Translations under genes and position numbers: made by a program
Notes under the pieces: generated by a model
Seen by the model: only the letters and a program-made list of their open reading frames with translations
Databases searched by the model: none
Told to the model about the DNA's origin: nothing
DNA from: Pseudomonas putida
GTDB lineage: Bacteria > Pseudomonadota > Gammaproteobacteria > Pseudomonadales > Pseudomonadaceae
Reading direction: 5' to 3'
Assembly (NCBI RefSeq): GCF_009883635.2
Contig: NZ_CP026115.2
Coordinates: 1,798,001-1,862,000, forward strand
Length of the DNA: 64,000 nt
Shown here: in pieces, positions 53,104 through 62,186 of the stretch
Layout: the number at the start of each line of letters is the position of its first letter
Position numbering within the stretch: the stretch's first letter is position 1

Positions 53104-53488
53104 GATTGAATGTCCAGAAACGGTGTGCAATAAATCCAAGCCCAGTAAGCGTTACTGTCACTAGGACTTGGGAGATAAGCGGTGACAGATTCGACTTGAT
53201 GAGGAACCACATACCCACGCCATTACCGAAGTTCGTTGCAAGCGCGACCAGTGCAAACCTCACAGGTTGAAATTTGCGTGGGCCATCAGCCACGAAACAG
53301 AGCGTTCTATTACCCAGAAAGCTTGCGGTAGCGCCTGCTATGCCGCCAAAAATACTGGCTAACAATGGAGTAGCAAACGCTGTCGCGATCAGCATTAGGA
53401 ACACCGCATAGTGTATTCCCGTAGCGATGAGCCCGACTCCCAGATAACGAATCAGCAAGACAATAAGTGATGGGGATTTATTTTTCAT
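53069..53488 (-). CDS. gtrA: GtrA-family flippase-like membrane protein
   Basis: A 139-residue protein with four helices. Typical pattern: FLIRYLGVG-like start (LLIRYLGVGLIATGIHYAVF), GATASFLGNRTLCF and C-terminal LGFIAHRFWTF. GtrA proteins are proposed to move undecaprenyl-linked sugars across the inner membrane. First gene of gtrA-gtrB-arnT-like on the minus strand, overlapping gtrB by about 35 bases. The shared metal box is upstream. Confidence 0.85.
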   Translation of the reverse strand: MKNKSPSLIVLLIRYLGVGLIATGIHYAVFLMLIATAFATPLLASIFGGIAGATASFLGNRTLCFVADGPRKFQPVRFALVALATNFGNGVGMWFLIKSNLSPLISQVLVTVTLTGLGFIAHRFWTFNHADITSFSRAP

Positions 53489-53653
53489 GCCCGAAGCCTA
53501 TGGAGGCAAAGGTGAAAAAAAGGTGAACCAAATGTAAATGCGCAATTGATGGTTTTTATATAAAGCCAGCGATAAAAAATGGCGCGCTAGACTAGCACGC
53601 AATAATATCAACAGGATTGCTTGAAAATTACGCTTTCGCAAGAAAGCACGGTC

Positions 53654-53691
53654 AATAACGAATGAATTACTTTCACATTACAATATTGACA
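53654..53691 (-). promoter_or_regulatory. Shared island box in front of gtrA
   Basis: On the minus strand TGTCAATATTGTAATG (53691 to 53676), 15 bases, CGTTATT (53660 to 53654). The same region is divergent to the LysR gene at 53748, so one site could affect both. Confidence 0.55.
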
Positions 53692-53747
53692 AGATGAGGA
53701 AATGTCGGCCGGCATTGAGATAAATTCCCCGGATCAAGGGGGGTCTA

Positions 53748-54716
53748 ATGGTTACACAAAATGAAACACATACAAGCGGCACTGTTCCTTACAGTCCTGA
53801 CATATTGGATGATTTGCCAATTGATGAACAATTAGCGCTAGAGTTTTTCGCAACAGCGCGATGTGCGAGTTTCAAACAGGCGGCCCGCGGGCTCAATGTT
53901 CCTGTGGTAGGGCTGCGAAAACGCCTGGAGAAGCTGGAGGAGCACGTTGGCGCTCCCGTCTTTGTCTATAAGCACAACAAGCTTGCCCTGACCCGAACCG
54001 GCGAAAGGGTCAGCCAATACCTATGCCAGCTCTTCGGTCCCGATGGACTTGGCAAGGACGGCGAGAAGGAAATCCCCAAGCTTACCCTGGCGATCACCGA
54101 GCCAGTGCTAAGTGACATCGTCAACCGCGATCTGGTTGCCTATGTACGGGACCATGCCGAAATGCAGCTGGAAATCCACTCCGAGTGCACACTCCAAATG
54201 CTCTCTGAGGGGGAGGTCGATGTGGGTATCTTTTTCATGAGCCCCGATGACGAAGACGCCTTGGGTGGCCAACCCGGCTACAGGTTTGAGCAGCTTGGCC
54301 GGATTGGGCACGCATTGTTCATTTCCAGCCGCTACTCAAGAAGCGTCACGCTTCCTGTGCACAGTCTGGATCTGCACAACTTCATGCTCGTCGTTCCTTG
54401 GGATGACGAGATTCTGGCCGGCTCACGAAAGTGGGAGTCGATCATGGCTGATCATCAGGGCGGTACCACTAGGGTTAAGAGCTATAACTTATCCCGCGGT
54501 CTAGTGGTTGGCGGTGCGTGCATCGGTGTATTACCAGACTATAGTCGGAAAATGGAAAGGAACATCCTACCCGTACCAGGCTTCTTGGATGATCTGGAAG
54601 AGAAAGATGTCTATCTTGTTATCAAATCGAAGCTTGTACGCCATCCGCAGGTTTTAGAAATTCGAAGGCTGATCAAAAAGAGCTTCTTTGATAAGAAGGA
54701 TTGGCTTGTTCGCTGA
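53748..54716 (+). CDS. LysR-type transcriptional regulator
   Basis: A 322-residue LTTR. The HTH is LALEFFATARCASFKQAARG and LNVPVVGLRKRLEKLEEHVG (residues about 30-68), and an effector-binding domain follows (about 100-300). An N-terminal extension of ~25 polar residues is unusual. The C-terminus is rich in Lys. It is divergent from gtrA and upstream of the porin gene. Inducer unknown; targets may be gtrA-arnT or the porin. Confidence 0.82.
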   Translation: MVTQNETHTSGTVPYSPDILDDLPIDEQLALEFFATARCASFKQAARGLNVPVVGLRKRLEKLEEHVGAPVFVYKHNKLALTRTGERVSQYLCQLFGPDGLGKDGEKEIPKLTLAITEPVLSDIVNRDLVAYVRDHAEMQLEIHSECTLQMLSEGEVDVGIFFMSPDDEDALGGQPGYRFEQLGRIGHALFISSRYSRSVTLPVHSLDLHNFMLVVPWDDEILAGSRKWESIMADHQGGTTRVKSYNLSRGLVVGGACIGVLPDYSRKMERNILPVPGFLDDLEEKDVYLVIKSKLVRHPQVLEIRRLIKKSFFDKKDWLVR

Positions 54717-54926
54717 CAGTTTTGTTAGGTTACAAACCCTTTCATTAACACTATAGAAACTCAACTGTCATTTTTGCTTGCGAACTAGCCAGAGTGCTTA
54801 GAACAAAGGCATCTTGTTACTGCGGGTGACGAATGTGACCTGCTCCCATCTGCAAGATCTATTTAGGCCGACGTAGGGCGAAACAATCCGTCGGCCGCTA
54901 AGCACTTAACACACGAGAGGCATGCA

Positions 54927-56234
54927 ATGATCCGTTCTTCGAACATGCGGGAAAAGCTGTTGGCCGCCGCAATAGTAGGCACATTTTCCTCGCAAGCATT
55001 CTCCGGCACAGTTACTACTGACGGAGCTGACCTAGTTCTCAAAACCAAGGGCGGTCTTGAACTTTCTACCACCGACAAGGAATTCAGCTTCAAATTGGGC
55101 GGCCGAGTTCAAGCCGACTATGGCCGGTTCGATGGCGTTTTCACCAAGAACGGTGATACCGCTGACGCAGCCTACTTCCGTCGCGCATACATCGAGTTCG
55201 GCGGCACCCTGTACCGCGACTGGAAATACCAGATCAACTACGACCTGTCTCGCAACACCGGCAACGATGCCGATGGCTACTTCGATGAGGCCAGCCTGAC
55301 CTACACCGGCTTCTCCCCTGTGCAACTGCGTTTCGGCCGCTTCTACACCGATTTCGGTCTTGAAAAGGCGACCAGTTCCAAGTGGACAACCGCCATGGAG
55401 CGCAACCTATCCTACGACCTGGCTGACTGGATCAATGACAACGCCGGCATGGGTGTGCAGGCGACCAGCACCATCGCGGACATGGCCTACCTGTCCGGTA
55501 GCGTTTTCAGCGAGACCAATAACAACTCCGATGGCGACAGCACCAAGCGCTACAACGTGCGGGGTGTTTTCGCACCGCTGCATTCTGACGGCAATGTCCT
55601 TCACGTCGGAGCTCAGTACGCCTACCGCGACCTCAAGGACGGCGCTGTCGACACCCGCATACGCTCGCGTCTGGGTGTTCGCGGTGTAGACACCAACGGC
55701 GGCGGCGATGCGGGCACCAATGGCAACCGCATGCTGTTCGGTGGCGCCGCAGCCCAAGAAGGCTTGTGGGACAACGACTCGGTCTGGGGCGTTGAGGGTG
55801 CCTGGGCCACGGGTCCATTCTCTGTTCAAGCTGAGTACCTTCGCCGCAAGCTGAAGGCTGACCAGTCCGCCAATGACATGAAGGCTTCGGGTTACTACGC
55901 ACAGATGGCGTACACGCTGACCGGCGAGCCGCGCATCTACAAGCTCGACGGTGCGAAATTCGACACCATCAAGCCACAGAACAAAGATCTGGGCGCATGG
56001 GAAGTCTTCTACCGCTTCGACGACATCAAGGTCGAGGATGGCAATTTGGTTGCTACCGCGGATCAATCCGATGAACGCAAGGCCAAGAGCCACACGGTCG
56101 GCGTGAACTGGTACGTCAACGAGGCGGTGAAAGTCAGTGCCAACTACATCAACGTGCGCACCGACAACAACGAAAACACGGTCGGCGACGACAAAGGCAA
56201 CGCCTTTATCACTCGCCTACAATACGTGTTCTGA
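54927..56234 (+). CDS. OprP/OprO-family outer-membrane porin
   Basis: A 435-residue porin with signal peptide (ending SQAFSG, cleavage near residue 29) and beta-strand-rich mature part: [50 protein letters not shown]. It ends ITRLQYVF with a terminal Phe, the outer-membrane assembly signal. The family includes phosphate/pyrophosphate-selective OprP/OprO. Selective residues cannot be confirmed, so the substrate may be another anion. GAGAGG lies 8 bases before ATG 54927; a terminator follows. Confidence 0.88.
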   Translation: MIRSSNMREKLLAAAIVGTFSSQAFSGTVTTDGADLVLKTKGGLELSTTDKEFSFKLGGRVQADYGRFDGVFTKNGDTADAAYFRRAYIEFGGTLYRDWKYQINYDLSRNTGNDADGYFDEASLTYTGFSPVQLRFGRFYTDFGLEKATSSKWTTAMERNLSYDLADWINDNAGMGVQATSTIADMAYLSGSVFSETNNNSDGDSTKRYNVRGVFAPLHSDGNVLHVGAQYAYRDLKDGAVDTRIRSRLGVRGVDTNGGGDAGTNGNRMLFGGAAAQEGLWDNDSVWGVEGAWATGPFSVQAEYLRRKLKADQSANDMKASGYYAQMAYTLTGEPRIYKLDGAKFDTIKPQNKDLGAWEVFYRFDDIKVEDGNLVATADQSDERKAKSHTVGVNWYVNEAVKVSANYINVRTDNNENTVGDDKGNAFITRLQYVF

Positions 56235-56253
56235 TTCCCCCCATCTGGTGATG

Positions 56254-56294
56254 CAAAAAAAGCCGGGAGTGCTCAGTGCACTCCCGGCTTTTTT
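56254..56294 (+). terminator. Bidirectional terminator between porin and czcP
   Basis: AGCCGGGAGTGC pairs with GCACTCCCGGCT, flanked by A7 and T6. Serves both convergent genes. Confidence 0.9.
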
Positions 56295-56312
56295 GTGCGC
56301 TTCAGGAAATGA

Positions 56313-58310
56313 TCAGGCGTCTTTGCGATAAGCCAACAAGCGCAGGGCGTTGAACACGACCAGAAGCGTGGAGCCCTCATGAATGGCAACGGCAGCGCCG
56401 ATGCTCAAACCCATGATGGTCGAGGGCACCAGGATGGCCACAATACCGAGGCTGACGAACAGGTTCTGACGGATGATCGAGCGGGTGTGGCGGCTTAAGC
56501 CGACCGCAAAGGGAAGCTGCCGGATGTCGTCTGCCATAAGCGCGATGTCAGCTGTTTCCAAGGCGACATCAGAACCTGCAGCTCCCATTGCGATGCCTAC
56601 GCTCGAATGGGCCATGGCAGGCGCATCATTTACGCCGTCCCCCACCATCGCAACTTTGGAGCTGAGGCGCAGGTTCTTGATCGCCTGAACCTTATCGTCC
56701 GGCATCAGATCTCCCCACGCCTCGTCCAGGCCGACTTGCTTGGCCACCGCATCGGCGACACGGTTGTGGTCCCCAGAAATCATGATCATGCGACCGATGC
56801 CCATTTCCCTGAGTTTATGGAGCGCCTCTTTCGCTCCTTCTCGGGGAGTATCCAACAAGCCGATAACCCCTAGATCCTTGTCAGCACGGCGCACCACCAT
56901 GGTTGTGCGGCCCGACTGGCGCAGGCGTTCAGCTGCGTCCAGGGCGGTCTTGGTGAGTGCAGGAACACCGTCGGTAGCGAACATCTCGACTTTGCCGATC
57001 CAGACGAACTGACCATCCAGCTCAGCGCGTACGCCGCGGCCAACCAGGCTCTTCAGATTCATTGCTTGGAATCTGCCCTTGCTGCCAATCATCTCCTCGC
57101 CGTCGCGTACAATAGCTGCAGCGAGAGGGTGGTCGCTCATCGATTCCACGGCGATGGCGACGGCCAGCAGATCTTGAACCTGAGTACCGGCCAGCGGTAT
57201 CACATCGGTGATGCGGGGACGTCCTTCGGTCAGCGTACCAGTCTTGTCGAAGGCCATGGCAGTCAAGGAACCGAGCTCTTCGAGCGGTGCTCCGCCCTTG
57301 ATCAATACCCCGCCTCTGGCAGCCCTGGCGATGCCGGAAAGAATGGCGCTGGGTGTTGCGATCGCAAGCGCGCATGGGCTTGCGGCGACCAGTACGGCCA
57401 TTGCCCGGTAGAACGAATCGCGAAATGGCTCATCGATGAATATGCCGGCAAACATCAGCCCTGCTACAAGTAGCAGGACCAAGGGGACGAACACACGTTG
57501 GAAACGGTCTGTGAAGCGTTGAGTCGGCGACTTCCTGACCTCGGCTTCACTGACCATTTTGATAACCCGCGCCAAGGTGCTTTCCGTGGAGCGACGCGTT
57601 ACTTCAACCTCAATCAGCGATTCGCCATTGATGGTGCCGGCGAAGACTTTCGATACAGCCTCTACGGCATCCGGCTTGCTACGGGCGAGAGCGACATCAG
57701 CGACTGGCTGCTTGTCCACCGGGACGCTTTCGCCGGTCACGGGAGCCTGGTTAATACTTGAGGAGCCTACGACCACAAAGCCATCGGCCGGAAGGCGGTC
57801 ATTGGGGCGCACGATGACAACGTCGCCGGGCACGAGGAGTTCCACAGGCAACTCCTTCGTGCCGTTCGTGCTCCGCACAATTGCGGTAGCAGGAGCGAGC
57901 TTGGAGAGAGCCTCGATGGCTTTCTTGGCCCTGCCCATCGCGTAGCTTTCCAGGGAGTGCCCCAGGCTGAAAAGGAACAACAGCAGTGCGCCCTCCGCCC
58001 AGGCACCAATGCTCGCGGCTCCCACAGCGGCGAGTAGCATCAACGTGTCGATTTCGAAGCGCTTCTGGCGGATATTGCTGATCGCCTCCTTGGTGGTGAA
58101 CCATCCACCGAACACGTAGGCAGACACGTACAAAACCAGCGGCAGCCTGTCGATCAGCCCCAGTTTTCCTGCGAGCGCTCCGGCTCCGAGCAGGGCACCA
58201 CAGATCAGCGCGAAAACCAGCTCGGTGTTCATGCCAAAGATGCCGTCGTGCTCATGGCTATGCCCTTCATGCCCTGCTTGGTCATCTGGGCGTTCAAGCA
58301 AACTTTTCAT
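56313..58310 (-). CDS. czcP: P1B-4 type heavy-metal ATPase (CzcP-like)
   Basis: A 665-residue P-type ATPase. Phosphorylation site DKTGTLTEG, the actuator TGES in APVTGESVPVDK, and the hinge GDGVNDAPAMAHS. The metal-site helix reads SPCALAIATP: SPC rather than CPC marks the P1B-4 class (CzcP, CoaT), which moves Zn, Co or Cd. No N-terminal HMA domain; a short His-rich start (GHEGHSHEHDG) instead. Six or so helices before and after, with the last HEGSTLLVVFNALRLL typical. Role: fast cytoplasmic export feeding CzcCBA. Confidence 0.92.
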   Translation of the reverse strand: MKSLLERPDDQAGHEGHSHEHDGIFGMNTELVFALICGALLGAGALAGKLGLIDRLPLVLYVSAYVFGGWFTTKEAISNIRQKRFEIDTLMLLAAVGAASIGAWAEGALLLFLFSLGHSLESYAMGRAKKAIEALSKLAPATAIVRSTNGTKELPVELLVPGDVVIVRPNDRLPADGFVVVGSSSINQAPVTGESVPVDKQPVADVALARSKPDAVEAVSKVFAGTINGESLIEVEVTRRSTESTLARVIKMVSEAEVRKSPTQRFTDRFQRVFVPLVLLLVAGLMFAGIFIDEPFRDSFYRAMAVLVAASPCALAIATPSAILSGIARAARGGVLIKGGAPLEELGSLTAMAFDKTGTLTEGRPRITDVIPLAGTQVQDLLAVAIAVESMSDHPLAAAIVRDGEEMIGSKGRFQAMNLKSLVGRGVRAELDGQFVWIGKVEMFATDGVPALTKTALDAAERLRQSGRTTMVVRRADKDLGVIGLLDTPREGAKEALHKLREMGIGRMIMISGDHNRVADAVAKQVGLDEAWGDLMPDDKVQAIKNLRLSSKVAMVGDGVNDAPAMAHSSVGIAMGAAGSDVALETADIALMADDIRQLPFAVGLSRHTRSIIRQNLFVSLGIVAILVPSTIMGLSIGAAVAIHEGSTLLVVFNALRLLAYRKDA

Positions 58311-58453
58311 AACTCGTCCCTTCTGGGGTCTAGGCTTAAAACTGCCCTCTGCAGTTGGAAGCCATTGCTGTTGTGTAGCTGAGATTTAATTCACGGCTAA
58401 CCCAGGGGCAGTCATTAAGGCATATGGCCTAAATGGCCTTCTTCGGGCTCAAT

Positions 58454-58482
58454 AAAAAATGCCAGGCACTGCCTGGCATTTA
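58454..58482 (-). terminator. Terminator of DUF2790-2
   Basis: ATGCCAGGC pairs with GCCTGGCAT; on the minus strand T6 follows. About 35 bases after the DUF2790-2 stop. Confidence 0.75.
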
Positions 58483-58515
58483 TGAAGTCTCTAATTGTTC
58501 TAATCACAGCAATTA

Positions 58516-58839
58516 CTACTTGTTGTTGATGCATTGCGAGTACATCGAGTAGCGAACCGTCTTGAGCGTACCCTGAGAGTCCTCGAAGGTCATCAATCGC
58601 GGGTAAACCTGGCAGGTGCGAGGGTCTTGGGACTGACGCACGAACTTCGCAACATCGATCTTCATGCCGTACTTGTAGTCCTGGACCTCCGGCATCGGCT
58701 TGCCATTTCTCTCAGCATACTTCGCTACAGCAGTTTGATGCTCCTTGATGTATTCCAGCTGCTTGCTTTCGGAGAAAGTATTAGCCTGCGAAGCCATCGA
58801 GAACATAACGAGTGCAGCAGCAACAATTAGCTTTTTCAT
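58516..58839 (-). CDS. DUF2790-family periplasmic protein, copy 2
   Basis: A 107-residue protein with signal peptide MKKLIVAAALVMFSMASQA. It shares with copy 1 PMPEVQDYKYGMKIDVAKFV, the paired cysteines and LMTFEDSQGTLKTVRYSMYS. About half of mature residues agree. A half-box TTACAATTTTGAAA lies 75 bases upstream (58914-58927), though its CGTT element is not at the usual spacing. Likely metal- or stress-induced periplasmic protein. Confidence 0.85.
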   Translation of the reverse strand: MKKLIVAAALVMFSMASQANTFSESKQLEYIKEHQTAVAKYAERNGKPMPEVQDYKYGMKIDVAKFVRQSQDPRTCQVYPRLMTFEDSQGTLKTVRYSMYSQCINNK

Positions 58840-58955
58840 AGAAACCTCTCAAATTCAAATCTTCTCGGGCGTAACTTTAGCAACGCACAGGCATCACCGG
58901 CATGACGAGAAACTTACAATTTTGAAAGGTGAGTGCATCAGCTTCATATAAAAAT

Positions 58956-58985
58956 AAAAAAGCCCACAACACGGGTTGTGGGCTT
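58956..58985 (-). terminator. Terminator of the czcCBA operon
   Basis: AAGCCCACAAC pairs with GTTGTGGGCTT, followed on the minus strand by TTTTTTATTTTTA. Lies 16 bases after the czcA stop. Confidence 0.88.
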
Positions 58986-59000
58986 CTCTATCAGTGGCTA

Positions 59001-62000
59001 TCAGCTAACCACTTCGGCTTCATCGCCATCTTCATCTTTTCGGTGTGCCCAGTGATACAGAGCAGGCAGTACCAGTAAGGTCAGCGCGGTTGAGGACAGA
59101 ATCCCGCCAATCACCACCGTCGCTAGCGGTCGTTGAACCTCGGCACCGGTACCGGTGGCCAAGGCCATCGGGATGAAGCCCAGGGAAGCCACCAGCGCTG
59201 TCATCAGCACAGGTCGCAGCCGGGTCAGAGCGCCTTCGTCAACGGCCTGCCTGAGCGTTCGCCCTTCCTCTCGCAACCCGCGGATGAAGGCAATCATCAC
59301 CAGGCCGTTCAATACCGCGACACCAGACAGTGCAATGAAGCCGACCCCTGCCGAGATCGACAGCGGGATATCCCGCAGCCACAACGCCACGACGCCACCG
59401 GTCAGTGCGAATGGAATACCGGTGAAGACCAGCATGCCGTCCTTCAGGTTGTTGAACATCAGGAACAGCAAGGTCATGACCAGCAGCAAGGCGACCGGTA
59501 CAACAATCTGCAAGCGCTTGGCTGCCGACTGCAGCTGTTCGAACTGGCCGCCCCAGCTGGTCCAATAACCCGCAGGGATTTCGACCTTGGTTGCCAGTGT
59601 GGTTGCCGCCTCATCAACGAATGACCCAAGGTCGCGCCCCCGAACGTTGGCGCTAACGATGATCAAGCGTTTGCCATTCTCTCGGCTGATTTGGTTCGGG
59701 CCCAACTGCAAGTCCAAATTAGCGACCTGCGACAGCGGAATGAAGCCGATTTGGTTGGTGCCCTGAGCCTCATTGGCAGGAACAGGGATCAACAGGCTAG
59801 ACATACCCGCTACGTCGGTACGTACGGCCTCAGGCAGGCGAACTACCATGTCGAATCGACGATCACCTTCGTACAAGGTTCCGGCCGTGCGCCCCCCTAC
59901 AGCAATCGCGATCGAGTTTTGCACGTCCGCAATATTCAGGCCGTAGCGTGCTGCTTTCTCCCGGTCGATATTGATGGTCAGCACCGGCAGGCCAGTGGTC
60001 TGCTCGACCTTTACCTCAGAGGAGCCTGGTACCGCTTTGAGTGCTGCAGCGATTTTGTTGGCCGTGCTGTTGAGCACGTCCATGTCATCACCGTAAACCT
60101 TGACGGCAACGTCGCTGCGAACCCCGGAGATCAGTTCATTGAAACGAAGCTGGATGGGCTGGGACAGCTCGTAGTTGCTTCCAGGCACACTGGCAGCTGC
60201 CTTCTGTACATCGGCAATGAGCGCGTCTCGCGACTTGCTCGGGTCGGCCCATTGGTCCTTCGGCTTGAGCATGACGTACGCGTCGGAAATATTCGGCGGC
60301 ATTGGGTCAGAGGCGATTTCAGCAGTACCGGTACGGGCGAACATCCGCTCGACTTCCGGGACCTGCTCGACCACCGCTTTTTCCAAGCGCTGCTGCATGT
60401 CCACCGACTGACTAAGGCTGGTACCTGGTACACGCAGTGCTTGAAGAGCGAAGTCACCTTCGCTCAAGCTCGGGATGAACTCACTGCCCATGCGACTGGC
60501 AAGTACACCGCTGAGCACGACCAGGGCAACTGCGGCCGAGAAAGCAATATTGCGGTGTCCAAGCACCCATTGCAGTATCGGTTCATAACGCAGCCGCGCA
60601 GTGCGCATGACCACACCCTCCTCCTCTTTGACTTTGCCAGTGACGAACATGGCAATCGCCGCAGGCACGAAGGTGACGGAGAGGATCATAGCGCCCAGTA
60701 GCGCCATCACGACAGTGAAGGCCATGGGGTGAAACATTTTGCCCTCAACGCCGGTGAGGGCGAAGATCGGCAGGTACACCACCATGATGATCAGCTGACC
60801 GAAGATCAGCGGCCTGCGCGCTTCACGAGCAGCAGCAAAGACTTCATGGAAGCGTTCGGTTTTGGTAAGCATGCGGCCATGCTTGTGCTGCGCATGGGCC
60901 AATCGACGGATCGCGTTCTCCACAATAACCACGGCACCGTCGACGATGATGCCGAAGTCGAGTGCCCCCAGACTCATCAGGTTGGCACTGACCTTGTTGT
61001 TGAACATGCCAGTGAAGGTGAACAGCATGGAGAGTGGGATGACCATCGCAGTGATCAGCGCAGCACGGATGTTGCCGAGGAACAGGAAGAGGATGGCGAT
61101 AACCAGGATCGCGCCTTCCACCAGGTTCTTCTTCACCGTCGCAATGGCTTTTTCAACCAGGTTGGTACGGTCGTAAACGGTGACGGCAACCACGCCCTTT
61201 GGCAGAGTGCGGTTGATGTCCGCGAGCTTTGCGGCGACAGCTTGCGACACAGTCCGGCTGTTCTCACCGATCAGCATGAACACGGTACCGAGCACGACCT
61301 CTCGACCATTCTCGGTGGCAGCACCCGTACGGAGCTCTTTACCGATGCTGACGTCGGCAACGTTGCTGATGCGAATCGGTGCACCATCCACACTGGTGAT
61401 TACGATGTTGGCGATGTCTTCGATATTGCCGACTTGGCCAGGTGCACGGATGAGCAGCTGCTCGCCATTACGCTCGATGTAACCGGCGCCGACGTTGGCG
61501 TTGTTGCTTTCCAGCGCTGCGACCAAATCATTCAGGGTTAGTTTGTAGGTAGCCAGGCGCTTCGGATCCGGCGCTACGAGGAACTGCTTGGCAAAGCCAC
61601 CGATGGTGTTGATCTCTGCCACACCGGGTACGTTGCGCAGCTGAGGCTTGATGATCCAGTCCTGAATCACCCGCAAGTCGGTGGGCGAGTAGGGCGTACC
61701 GTCTTCTTTGACCGCGCCGTCTTCGGCTTCGACGGTCCACAGGAAGATTTCCCCGAGCCCGGTGGATACCGGCCCCATGACAGCTTCTACGCCCTCTGGC
61801 AGCTGTTCCTTTGCAACCTGCAGCCGCTCGTTAATGAGCTGGCGGGCAAAGAAAATGTCGGTGCCATCCTTGAAGATCACGGTGACCTGAGACAGGCCAG
61901 AGCGAGACAGGGAACGGGTCTGCTGAAGGCCCGGGAGACCGGCCATGGCCGTTTCAACTGGAAATGTGATCCGCTGCTCGGTTTCCAATGGTGAATAACC

Positions 62001-62162
62001 AGGCGCGGCAGCGTTGATCTGCACCTGGACGTTGGTGATGTCGGGTACTGCATCGATAGGCAGCTTTTGGTAGCTGTAGATGCCGATGCCGGCCATGATC
62101 AGGACAGCGATCATTACAACGATGCGCTGCTCAATGGCAAATCTGATGATACGTTCAAACAT
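59001..62162 (-). CDS. czcA: RND heavy-metal efflux pump CzcA
   Basis: A 1053-residue HME-RND transporter: twelve helices and two large periplasmic loops. The signature DFGIIVDGAVVIVEN (near residue 408) fits the HME1 subgroup exporting Co, Zn and Cd. A start MFERIIRFAIEQRIVVMIA and a C-terminal LVLPALYHWAHRKDEDGDE are typical. It forms a tripartite pump with CzcB and the outer-membrane CzcC encoded upstream, moving metal from periplasm to outside on proton motive force. Confidence 0.95.
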   Translation of the reverse strand: MFERIIRFAIEQRIVVMIAVLIMAGIGIYSYQKLPIDAVPDITNVQVQINAAAPGYSPLETEQRITFPVETAMAGLPGLQQTRSLSRSGLSQVTVIFKDGTDIFFARQLINERLQVAKEQLPEGVEAVMGPVSTGLGEIFLWTVEAEDGAVKEDGTPYSPTDLRVIQDWIIKPQLRNVPGVAEINTIGGFAKQFLVAPDPKRLATYKLTLNDLVAALESNNANVGAGYIERNGEQLLIRAPGQVGNIEDIANIVITSVDGAPIRISNVADVSIGKELRTGAATENGREVVLGTVFMLIGENSRTVSQAVAAKLADINRTLPKGVVAVTVYDRTNLVEKAIATVKKNLVEGAILVIAILFLFLGNIRAALITAMVIPLSMLFTFTGMFNNKVSANLMSLGALDFGIIVDGAVVIVENAIRRLAHAQHKHGRMLTKTERFHEVFAAAREARRPLIFGQLIIMVVYLPIFALTGVEGKMFHPMAFTVVMALLGAMILSVTFVPAAIAMFVTGKVKEEEGVVMRTARLRYEPILQWVLGHRNIAFSAAVALVVLSGVLASRMGSEFIPSLSEGDFALQALRVPGTSLSQSVDMQQRLEKAVVEQVPEVERMFARTGTAEIASDPMPPNISDAYVMLKPKDQWADPSKSRDALIADVQKAAASVPGSNYELSQPIQLRFNELISGVRSDVAVKVYGDDMDVLNSTANKIAAALKAVPGSSEVKVEQTTGLPVLTINIDREKAARYGLNIADVQNSIAIAVGGRTAGTLYEGDRRFDMVVRLPEAVRTDVAGMSSLLIPVPANEAQGTNQIGFIPLSQVANLDLQLGPNQISRENGKRLIIVSANVRGRDLGSFVDEAATTLATKVEIPAGYWTSWGGQFEQLQSAAKRLQIVVPVALLLVMTLLFLMFNNLKDGMLVFTGIPFALTGGVVALWLRDIPLSISAGVGFIALSGVAVLNGLVMIAFIRGLREEGRTLRQAVDEGALTRLRPVLMTALVASLGFIPMALATGTGAEVQRPLATVVIGGILSSTALTLLVLPALYHWAHRKDEDGDEAEVVS

Positions 62163-62186
62163 GAGAAATCATCCTGTCAGTTCGCA

